Shown piece after piece: positions 35,091 through 41,750 of a DNA stretch of 41,750 nucleotides. This DNA is from a virus. Made by a program: the position numbers and the translations under genes. Under the pieces are notes generated by a model that saw nothing but the letters and a program-made list of their open reading frames with translations, ran no database searches and was not told the origin of the DNA. Location: positions 1-41,750 of IMG/VR virus record IMGVR_UViG_3300046516_000571, one strand, 5' to 3'. Each line of letters starts with the position of its first letter. Position 1 is the stretch's first letter.

Positions 35091-35698
35091 GGCAATGGCC
35101 CTCCGGCGAGGAAGATGGCTTCGCCCGGATCGGTCAGCGTCGCCGGGTTCGGATCGGTCAGCATGATGACGGGATTGACCGTGCGCGGCACCGAGTGCCT
35201 GAGATGCAGCCGCCCCTCGGCCAGCAGATCCGTGCCGCCACCGCCGTCGTAGTCGAGCTGGAGCGCGTAGGCGCAGCGCCGCGGCCAGCCTGCCATGGTG
35301 GCTGTGGGGAACGATATGTCGAACGCGCCCAGCGCATCAGAGATCACGCCAGTGCCCACCCACAGCACGCTCTGCGGGCACTGCGGCCAGTGCCAGTAGG
35401 CGCCGTAGTCCCACGAGGAGCGGCCGTGCTGATCCGGCCAGACCAGCATTTGGAGGGCCGGACCGCCGATGCCGCCGGTCAGGTCGATCGCCTGCGCGCA
35501 GACGCTGTCGCTGTCCACCACGGTGACGCGCAGGAACATGCTGTCGGCGCGCCCGAGCACGAGGTCACGGCGCGGGATGTGCAGTGGCGACGTGCGTATA
35601 TACGGCAGCACCATCGCATAGGCCGGCGCTGTGGGCTGTGCCGGACGCGTGCCGCCGCCGAACGAGGGACCGCCGGGTATGCTCACACCGTCAGGCAT
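35087..35698 (-). CDS. Putative tail-associated protein
   Basis: A 203-residue, beta-rich protein: IPGGPSFGGGTRPAQPTAPA at the start, then YIRTSPLHIPRRDLVLGRAD, VTVVDSDSVCAQAID and DISFPTATMAGWP. Such strands-and-loops proteins between spike genes often form adaptors for receptor-binding proteins. No catalytic motif. Overlaps the 96-residue gene by 8 bases. Confidence 0.65.
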   Translation of the reverse strand: MPDGVSIPGGPSFGGGTRPAQPTAPAYAMVLPYIRTSPLHIPRRDLVLGRADSMFLRVTVVDSDSVCAQAIDLTGGIGGPALQMLVWPDQHGRSSWDYGAYWHWPQCPQSVLWVGTGVISDALGAFDISFPTATMAGWPRRCAYALQLDYDGGGGTDLLAEGRLHLRHSVPRTVNPVIMLTDPNPATLTDPGEAIFLAGGPLP

Positions 35699-35981
35699 TG
35701 TCTGCGTCCTCCTGTGTCATGCTCTGGACGGGTGGCGGCGTGCCCTGCTGCCCATATGACGCCAGCGGCGATGCGGGCTGTGACTGGCGCTGGAGCTGCG
35801 CCATGAGGCTGTCGATGATGGGGCGCACGATGCGATGCTGGCCCATGTCCAAATGCTGCATCACAGCGTTCCACTGCTCGGCGGTGAGCGTGGCGGAGAG
35901 CGGGCGCGATGGTTCGATCGGCTGCATGTCCATGTGCTGTGCCCTGTGTGGAATGCTGATGCCGCTGTCAGTGGCGCTCAT
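35691..35981 (-). CDS. Hypothetical 96-residue protein between spikes
   Basis: MSATDSGISIPHRAQHMDMQ, then LSATLTAEQWNAVMQHLDMG and a Gln/Pro-rich end. A helical segment flanked by disordered tails. The ATG at 35981 lies 2 bases from the large-spike stop. It may be a spike chaperone or an adaptor. No family. Confidence 0.6.
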   Translation of the reverse strand: MSATDSGISIPHRAQHMDMQPIEPSRPLSATLTAEQWNAVMQHLDMGQHRIVRPIIDSLMAQLQRQSQPASPLASYGQQGTPPPVQSMTQEDADNA

Positions 35982-35982
35982 G

Positions 35983-38900
35983 CTAGTTCGCCGCCATAAT
36001 CTGCCAGTTGCTGCCATCCGATGTCAGGATGCACCACTTACCAATCGTCGCTGGCAAGATTGCATTGGTTGGCGATCCACCTGCTAGCGGCACGATGTAA
36101 CTACCGCCCCCCGTCACCGCGAACGCAGCAATCAGCTTTAGGACCACCGTGCGCCCATTGTTGAACCCGCCCGCACCAGGCAGCGTCAGCACGAAGGCTC
36201 CGCTCGGGTTGAGGATCAGCGAATAATCCGCAGCCCCTAGCGTATAAGCGGTGCCAGTCTTTACCGTTGGAGGCGGCAACAGGAATGCAGCGCCGGATAC
36301 TGACAAACCTGATTGAACCGCCATAAAGCCATTAGCTCGATTGATGATGATAGGCGTCCCAAGATATATTCCGGCGTCATCATAGCGATCGAGCTGGAAG
36401 TTAGACCCCGTATTGCCGCCGCTTTGGGCGCTGTTGTCCGTATACAGCGACCAAACATCAAGCCCCGCCGTACGATAAGTTATCCTACGATACTGCCCTG
36501 CTGCTGTATCCAGCAACAGATAGAGCGCAGATGCCTGACTGTCTGATCCTAAAGCAAGAGTGGCGGCCTGGACAGTGCCACCGCTAGTCAGTCCATTCGC
36601 AAAGTAAGGCGTGCCAGCGAACCAAGGGGTGCCTGCGAAGTATGGATTGCCTACATCTATGTGATTACCGTAGCTATAAACCTGACTACTGCCTGTTGTG
36701 ACAGTGCCAATAAATTGACTATTCAGGTTCCATCTGGTGGACCCAGGTTGCATTACTGCATTACCCGTCACGGTCCACGCACCAGGATTATCGAACACCT
36801 TCGTCCAGCCACCCGCACCATCATTGATACGCAGCTCACATCCGCCCATAGCAACTGATGTGACGCTGCCGCCCAGCTTGAACACCGAGTTGGTGGCCTC
36901 GATGTAGTAGTCTTCGAAGCGCAACCCTTGAAGATCGACTGAGCCAGCATCCCCTGTCACTAGGATCGTGTCATGAATGGCGCTCGTCTCTGAGTGGACA
37001 TTAAGCTGGAGATTATAATTAGCGTTGCACCCCGACTTCTGGAACAGCACGATCGAGTTCGCGCCACCAGTCGAGAAGTAAGACTTGTCGAACTGTGCGC
37101 CAAGTGCTCCGGTTATCCAGAGCGGACTGCCCGCCGTGGTGTTTGTCGTCTGGATGATCGCTCCCACGAAGATGTTGTCGTTGAAGCTCTCCGACGTGTT
37201 GACTGGCAGCGTGATGGCCTGGAACGCCGAGGTGAGGTTGAAGTGATTGATCCCATCCATCCGTAGGCCATCGCCTGACGGATCAGCATTGTTGATCCGC
37301 AGCGCCACATGCACCGCACTCTCAGAAGCCAAACAGATCATCGCGGCCTGTGAGAAGCTGCCGGTGAGCGTCAAACCATTGGTGCGCCAATCAGCAGAGT
37401 TACCGACGCCAGTCGTATCCTTCCTGGCCATCTGCAAGCCGTATGTCGGCTTGTCTGTGGTATCCCCTCTAATTGTCAAACCGTTGATGTTGACGCACTG
37501 ACCCCAGGTTCCGTCCACCGCAGGCTTGCCGGTGGCGTGACTGTCGATGATTGCGCCCCAGGCATCTACAACCAGCGGCGCAACATTAAAACCACCTACG
37601 CCTGTCAGATTGATCGAGCCATTGCAGCGAAACTTCTTAGCAGGGAAATAGACGATGCCGCCCCATCCTGCGTTGACCAGATAGACGCATGCCGCAATGG
37701 CAGCATTGATCGCAGCGGTATCATCGGTGGCGCCATCGCCTTTGGCGCCATAGTCCATGACGTTGAACACCTCTGCGGCTCGGTCCTGTGCCGAGCGCGA
37801 TGTGGTGGTGCCGGTCGCGGTGTAGCCGCTGCCACTCCCTGCGCCGTCCGGCACGCCGTTGATCAGGTTGTTATAAGCCTGATTGGACGCCACGACAGCG
37901 GTGTATTGGACAAGTGGCACACCGGCCGGAAGCGTCGCGGTGTTGTCGGTCACGATCGTATTGACCGTCCCGTTCACATAGACCCCGGCAGTCTTAACGT
38001 TGTTGAAGAAGCTGCCGATGACCGTGCAGTTGCTGCCGCCAAGCAATTGCACGCCATATTCCTGCGGCGAGGTGGATGATGAACCAGCGCCATAGATCGT
38101 GCTGTTCGAGATTAGTCCCGGACTGAGGTTATGAAACTCAAACGCCGCCCACGCGTTCCCGCTATCCAGTGTCGGAACGCCAAAGTGCAGCACGTAGGTG
38201 TTGGTGATCTGGGGAGACATCGCAACGTCAGCGAACAGGCCGCGTGTTCCGGAATTGAAATGCGAGTTGCTGACGGCCAGCCAAAGATCAGCATCACCCG
38301 AGACGCCAGACCAAACGAGACCATAGTTGTTACCGATGAAGGCGCTCTGCGTCACGTAGACGCCTTGCACCCAGTCACCGATTTGCAGCCCTGCGGTACC
38401 GCCCTGCGTGTTGATGTCGTTCAGCTTGACTTCCGCCAGATACGACGAACCGCTGGCACCAGCGAGATAAATGCCGGTCCCGCCATCGGCCCCCGTGCCA
38501 GTCGCGTTCGGTGCGATATAGGAGATGTGATCGAGTGATGCGTTGCTGACGTTGAACACGTAGATACCGGTTGCCCAGAAGTGCGAGCTACCGATGAACG
38601 CCACATCCCGAACGCTGGCCACGCCGTAGCGAAGTGCCTGTGCAGCCGACGTGATGCTCAATCCGTTGTTGGCATAGGTCGCGCCGGTTGCCGCGCGTAT
38701 CAGTGTCAGTCCGGATACGTGGACGACGGTGTTCGATGCCAGTGAGAACGTCAAGCCGTCAGCAGCGGCGTTGAAATACAGCACCGTGGTTCCGCTGCCT
38801 GCGCCCTCGAACGTGACGGTGCCAGTGATCGCCTGAGACAGTGCTTGATTGATGTTGTAGCTACCGGCTGGCACAACGAGCCTGCCACCGCTAGCGACAT

Positions 38901-39201
38901 GAGCAAGCGCAGCAGCAAACGCTGAGCCGTCATCGCTGCCGTCACCCTTGGCACCGAAATCCTTGACGCTGATCGCTTCAACCGCGCGGTCCTGTGCAGC
39001 ACGGGAGGCAGTGCCCCCGGTCGCGGTGTAGTTAAGCGGCCCCGACACCGTGCCGCCGGTCAGCGGCAGGAACGGGCCGCCAGGAGGCATCGGGCCAGGC
39101 GGGCCAGGCGGCCCCGTAGGACCAGGCGGGCCTACCCATGCAGCCGGATCAGGCGGTCCCGTAGTCGTACTATAATCGGAATAATTGAGACGATATGCCA
39201 T
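35983..39201 (-). CDS. Large tail spike with two tandem beta-helix domains
   Basis: A 1072-residue protein. MAYRLNYSDYSTTTGPPDPA begins a short N-terminal cap and a collagen-like Gly-x-Pro stretch (GPPGPTGPPGPPGP). Two pectin-lyase openings follow: SVKDFGAKGDGSDDGSAFAA near residue 80 and NVMDYGAKGDGATDDTAAIN near residue 490. A shared tag (SRAAQDRAVEA / SRSAQDRAAEV) sits before each. The C-terminus (GAADYSLILNPSGAFVLTLP, GKWCILTSDGSNWQIM) is an oligomerisation domain. ATG 39201 has GAGGTG upstream; the frame runs on to 39402 but that part is a shadow of the gp4-like gene. It should recognise or degrade host exopolysaccharide. Confidence 0.9.
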   Translation of the reverse strand: MAYRLNYSDYSTTTGPPDPAAWVGPPGPTGPPGPPGPMPPGGPFLPLTGGTVSGPLNYTATGGTASRAAQDRAVEAISVKDFGAKGDGSDDGSAFAAALAHVASGGRLVVPAGSYNINQALSQAITGTVTFEGAGSGTTVLYFNAAADGLTFSLASNTVVHVSGLTLIRAATGATYANNGLSITSAAQALRYGVASVRDVAFIGSSHFWATGIYVFNVSNASLDHISYIAPNATGTGADGGTGIYLAGASGSSYLAEVKLNDINTQGGTAGLQIGDWVQGVYVTQSAFIGNNYGLVWSGVSGDADLWLAVSNSHFNSGTRGLFADVAMSPQITNTYVLHFGVPTLDSGNAWAAFEFHNLSPGLISNSTIYGAGSSSTSPQEYGVQLLGGSNCTVIGSFFNNVKTAGVYVNGTVNTIVTDNTATLPAGVPLVQYTAVVASNQAYNNLINGVPDGAGSGSGYTATGTTTSRSAQDRAAEVFNVMDYGAKGDGATDDTAAINAAIAACVYLVNAGWGGIVYFPAKKFRCNGSINLTGVGGFNVAPLVVDAWGAIIDSHATGKPAVDGTWGQCVNINGLTIRGDTTDKPTYGLQMARKDTTGVGNSADWRTNGLTLTGSFSQAAMICLASESAVHVALRINNADPSGDGLRMDGINHFNLTSAFQAITLPVNTSESFNDNIFVGAIIQTTNTTAGSPLWITGALGAQFDKSYFSTGGANSIVLFQKSGCNANYNLQLNVHSETSAIHDTILVTGDAGSVDLQGLRFEDYYIEATNSVFKLGGSVTSVAMGGCELRINDGAGGWTKVFDNPGAWTVTGNAVMQPGSTRWNLNSQFIGTVTTGSSQVYSYGNHIDVGNPYFAGTPWFAGTPYFANGLTSGGTVQAATLALGSDSQASALYLLLDTAAGQYRRITYRTAGLDVWSLYTDNSAQSGGNTGSNFQLDRYDDAGIYLGTPIIINRANGFMAVQSGLSVSGAAFLLPPPTVKTGTAYTLGAADYSLILNPSGAFVLTLPGAGGFNNGRTVVLKLIAAFAVTGGGSYIVPLAGGSPTNAILPATIGKWCILTSDGSNWQIMAAN

Positions 39202-39218
39202 CACGCACCTCGTGGGAT

Positions 39219-39863
39219 TTAGAAGTACGCCACCGACACCGTCTCGCCGCTGCTGGGCAGTGCGATGTAGCGGCAGATCGCCACCATCGCGTCCTGGGTA
39301 TCGCGTGGGTCGGTATCGCCACCGAACAGTGGCGCCAGCGCGTCGGCCGCCAGCGTGGCGTACGGGTCGGCGAGTGGGTCCGGTATGTCCAGCGATGTCC
39401 ACCGAGCGATGCCGCGCATAACGAGATCATCATGCACCGCCTGCACCGCCTGCTGCGCGTTGGTGTCGGCAGACAGCACCATGGCGCCCTTGCGCACGCG
39501 CGCCTCGAGCAGCGCCACCATCGCTGGATCAATAGCCTTGCCGAAGCTGCTGCCGGCGAAGGCGGCCGTGAGCTTGGTGTATTCCTCGGTGAACGCCCGC
39601 GGCACGGAGCCGACCGGCCACCACACCACGCCCTGCGCATCGAGCGCCGCGTGGACGCTCGCCACCTTGTCGAGCATCAGCGCCTGATCGGACGGGATCG
39701 GCGTTTCGTCCGAGGCGATGACGCCGAGTTCGACAAGGGCCGCAGTGGCAATCGTAGCTACGGGCACCATCTCGGTCAGTGTCGGAGAGTCATCGAGCGG
39801 TACGATGCGCACGCCAAGGCGACGGAGTGCCATCTGTGCGATCGTACCGACCGATGTCGTCAT
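39219..39863 (-). CDS. Head-tail adaptor, P22 gp4-like tail accessory factor
   Basis: A 214-residue protein. The N-terminal helix (VGTIAQMALRRLGVRIVPLD) and helical regions (EYTKLTAAFAGSSFGKAIDP, VALLEARVRKGAMVLSADT, DTQDAMVAICRYIALP) match the P22 gp4 family that forms the ring below the portal and, in P22, has a peptidoglycan hydrolase activity on infection; no such catalytic site can be named here. It follows the Ig-like gene and precedes the large spike. Confidence 0.7.
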   Translation of the reverse strand: MTTSVGTIAQMALRRLGVRIVPLDDSPTLTEMVPVATIATAALVELGVIASDETPIPSDQALMLDKVASVHAALDAQGVVWWPVGSVPRAFTEEYTKLTAAFAGSSFGKAIDPAMVALLEARVRKGAMVLSADTNAQQAVQAVHDDLVMRGIARWTSLDIPDPLADPYATLAADALAPLFGGDTDPRDTQDAMVAICRYIALPSSGETVSVAYF

Positions 39864-39864
39864 C

Positions 39865-40437
39865 TCAGGCCACCACGACGCCGGTTGACGGAGGCGCTGC
39901 CGCCGAGCCTGCCGCGTTCGTCGCAGTCACGGTGCATGTGGCGTTCTTGCCGACATCGCCAGCCTGCACGTCGTAGGTCGCAGCGTCGCTGCCGGCTGCC
40001 GCGTCGTCGAGCTTCCAGGCGTAGCTGTAGGACGTGGGCTCGCCCGACCATTCGCCCTGCGTGCAGGAGAGCGTCGTGCCGGCCTGGGTGACCGCTGGCA
40101 CGGTGGTGTTGGCAGGCGCTGTGGCCGTGCCGCCGTTGCCGCCGTTGCCGCCGTTTGGAGGCACATCGACCTCGGCGCCAGGGTCGGCCGGATCAACGCC
40201 AAGCTCCACGTATCCCGCATCGCGCAGCATCGTGTTGTGCTCAATGTTGTCGTAGACGCCGCGGGCGCCGGCCGATGCGGCGCTGTCGGGCGGCAGCACC
40301 ACCGTGGCGCCCTGGATGGCGGCGATCTGTTCGGGCGTGGGCGGCTCGAGGCCGGCCTCAGCCGCAGCCGCGGTGACGGACGCTGATACGGCTGGCAGCG
40401 GCCGACGTTCACGACGCGGCGTGTGTTGTTCTTCCAT
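39865..40437 (-). CDS. Head/decoration protein with Ig-like C-terminal domain
   Basis: A 190-residue protein. A polar start (MEEQHTPRRERRPLPAVSAS), a helical segment, a Gly/Asn-rich linker (PPNGGNGGNGGTATAP), and a C-terminal ~80 residues with an Ig-like beta sandwich (LSCTQGEWSGEPTSYSYAWK, TCTVTATNAAGSAA). Weak Ig-like domains on capsids bind bacterial or mucosal surface sugars. It comes right after the coat gene and the terminator. GGAGACATCC precedes the ATG, the same leader type as two accessory-block genes. It could be a decoration protein. Confidence 0.7.
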   Translation of the reverse strand: MEEQHTPRRERRPLPAVSASVTAAAAEAGLEPPTPEQIAAIQGATVVLPPDSAASAGARGVYDNIEHNTMLRDAGYVELGVDPADPGAEVDVPPNGGNGGNGGTATAPANTTVPAVTQAGTTLSCTQGEWSGEPTSYSYAWKLDDAAAGSDAATYDVQAGDVGKNATCTVTATNAAGSAAAPPSTGVVVA

Positions 40438-40454
40438 TGGATGTCTCCTGTGAG

Positions 40455-40484
40455 AAAAGCAGGAGGCCGGTTCGGCGCCTCCTG
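40455..40484 (-). terminator. Terminator downstream of the coat gene
   Basis: CAGGAGGC (40460-40467) and GCCTCCTG (40477-40484) form an 8-bp stem with a 9-base loop. In the coat transcript the stem is followed by CTTTT. It would let coat mRNA be made in excess of the downstream tail genes by partial termination. Confidence 0.65.
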
Positions 40485-40500
40485 TCGTAGCTACAAACAG

Positions 40501-41616
40501 CTATGCGTCAGCGACCGCTGCGCTCCACACCGTCATGACCCCATTGTCTACAGGTTTGGTCGTGTCCACCGTTGGATCGGTGCCGAAGCGCAGCTTGGCC
40601 ACGCCGCGGATTTCCTCAACGCCAACGCCGTTCATGAAGCCATAGTCACGAGTGTTGGTGATCACTTTGGTGCGCTGTGCCCAGGCGATACCGAGAGCCT
40701 GCGCGCCGCAGAGGTAGGACGCACCGCAGTCGATCGTGGAGCCGCCGGGATCACCGGTGTGCAGGACCGGCAACTCGGGGATTTCGCGGATGATGACCCC
40801 GTCATAAATCAGATCACCAGCCGTGAATAACGGATTGTCGCTGCCCCGGTTCCATGCGTATTGCAGTGCGTTGATGATGACCGGGTCTAGCATCAGGTCG
40901 CGGAACACGAGGGACGGTACGAAGAGCACGTACCACTCCTCGTCGTTGCTTATTCGGATGGGTCGGATCTTCGGCGTTGCGGTGCGTGCCAGCCGCTTTG
41001 CGAGGGTGATCTGCGCGGCGGTCATCTTGTCGGCCGCATTGTCGACGGTCGCCAATGCAGTTGCATATACACCGCTGACCGCGTTGGCCTTGCTGATCCC
41101 GAACAGCACCCGGTCGGCGTTGTTGACCAGCCAGGTATTGCGTTGGGCAGCGGAGGCTGCGGCGTAGGTGAGTTGCACATTGCCGTCTGCCGTGATCGCT
41201 CCGAGCGACGAGATGATGTCAGTCCTGAGCTTATTCGCCGCCCAGTTCTTCAGGACGCTCCTGCCAGCTTGCAGCAGATCGATGACGCTCTTCTGCTCGT
41301 CCCAGTCTGACACCGCCACGGCATGGCGAATGACGCTGACCACGACGTTAAGTGATCTGGCATTTAGTATTTCTTCATTGCCCTCTAGGACCGTGTTGCC
41401 GCTAACGCCGGCTCCGACCAGATTACGCACGGTGGGGAAGACAACAGTATCGCCTGGTTTGCGCGTAAGATCAGTCTGCAACTGTATCATGGCATCCATA
41501 GTGGTGCCGAAATACGGTGTGAACTGGTTTTCTCGGAGGAACTCTACCCAGAAGTCACTTTGCCATTGTATTGGGGTTAAGCCCGGTCTTGCCGGGGTGA
41601 GGATCATGTCAGCCAT
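40501..41616 (-). CDS. Major coat protein (N4-gp56 family)
   Basis: A 371-residue protein. VGAGVSGNTVLEGNEE (near residues 67-82) then SVIRHAVAVSDWDEQKSVID is the N4-gp56 family signature; LQAGRSVLKNWAANKLRTDI and RFGTDPTVDTTKPVDNG fill the HK97-fold core and the end. It forms the icosahedral shell around the scaffold. It is the next late gene after the scaffold once the circle is closed, with the hairpin array between. ATG 41616 lacks a clear ribosome site. Confidence 0.92.
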   Translation of the reverse strand: MADMILTPARPGLTPIQWQSDFWVEFLRENQFTPYFGTTMDAMIQLQTDLTRKPGDTVVFPTVRNLVGAGVSGNTVLEGNEEILNARSLNVVVSVIRHAVAVSDWDEQKSVIDLLQAGRSVLKNWAANKLRTDIISSLGAITADGNVQLTYAAASAAQRNTWLVNNADRVLFGISKANAVSGVYATALATVDNAADKMTAAQITLAKRLARTATPKIRPIRISNDEEWYVLFVPSLVFRDLMLDPVIINALQYAWNRGSDNPLFTAGDLIYDGVIIREIPELPVLHTGDPGGSTIDCGASYLCGAQALGIAWAQRTKVITNTRDYGFMNGVGVEEIRGVAKLRFGTDPTVDTTKPVDNGVMTVWSAAVADA

Positions 41617-41623
41617 TGTTTGG

Positions 41624-41750
41624 GGTTCCGCATTGGGATTGCGGCCCGCTTCGACGACCCGGACTCGATAGGTCGAACCGCCCGCTTGTTACGACCCGGC
41701 TACGGTCGGACACCCGCTAAGTTCACCCGGCGACGGTTAGCCCCACTTCG
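41624..41750. repeat. Terminal direct repeat, right copy
   Basis: Exact copy of bases 1-127. It begins 8 bases upstream of the coat-gene start on the minus strand and includes the first part of the hairpin array, so those hairpins are counted twice in this window. Confidence 0.95.

Noticed and set aside
36000-39100. Possible CRISPR-like or tandem DNA repeats in spike genes
   Set aside because: The similarities are protein-domain repeats, not regular short repeats with spacers.
35983-39402. Extended start for the large spike at 39402
   Set aside because: The extra 67 residues are Arg-rich and are the antiphase reading of the gp4-like gene; ATG 39201 has a GAGGTG site and begins the known spike cap style.

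Overview
The window is an essentially complete genome of a tailed, short-tailed (podovirus-type) double-stranded DNA phage. Bases 1-127 are repeated exactly at 41624-41750, so the molecule is circular or circularly permuted, about 41,623 bp long. GC content is high. The virion genes resemble a P22/N4 mixture: a P22-type portal, gp4-like and gp10-like tail factors, ejection proteins, and a coat protein of the N4-gp56 type. GcrA-like regulators and several typical small phage genes point to an alphaproteobacterial host. A protein with a PEP-CTERM sorting tail suggests a host that has exosortase. The host assignment is inference.

Layout. A divergent repressor/Cro switch sits at 21.33-22.13 kb. 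To its left (minus strand, 21568 down to 15227) runs an early operon of tightly overlapping genes: Cro-like, HTH, VRR-NUC nuclease, cytosine methyltransferase, a primase zinc-finger protein, and a replication initiator whose gene carries six palindromic iterons that look like the replication origin. The operon ends with a NusG-like protein. To the right (plus strand, 22.5-25.57 kb) is a second operon with small genes, a RecT-like annealing protein and small membrane proteins.

The late operon runs on the minus strand from the small terminase (14290) through position 1, across the contig join, and down to 25572, where it meets the rightward operon tail to tail. Its order is terS, terL, small genes, an ADP-ribosyltransferase-like protein, portal, an accessory block, scaffold, coat, tail and spike genes, DNA-stabilisation and ejection proteins. 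The accessory block between portal and scaffold (8.1-1.3 kb) carries a DNA methyltransferase, a secreted-looking beta-helix protein, a PEP-CTERM protein, a likely Acb2/Tad1-type anti-defence sponge, a Pro-rich repeat protein, a TGT/DpdA-like protein and GcrA-like regulators. A 2-oxoglutarate hydroxylase-like gene and a cupin gene sit among the tail and ejection genes. Small plus-strand cassettes (1.1, 2.7-3.5, 10.4 and 14.4-15.2 kb) interrupt the late strand.

How it may work together (inference): the switch chooses between states. The left operon replicates DNA from the iteron origin using the host polymerase and helicase, since none is encoded. The NusG-like protein sits where lambda Q would be and may let polymerase read through the late operon. 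No integrase, transposase, partition system or recognisable endolysin was seen.
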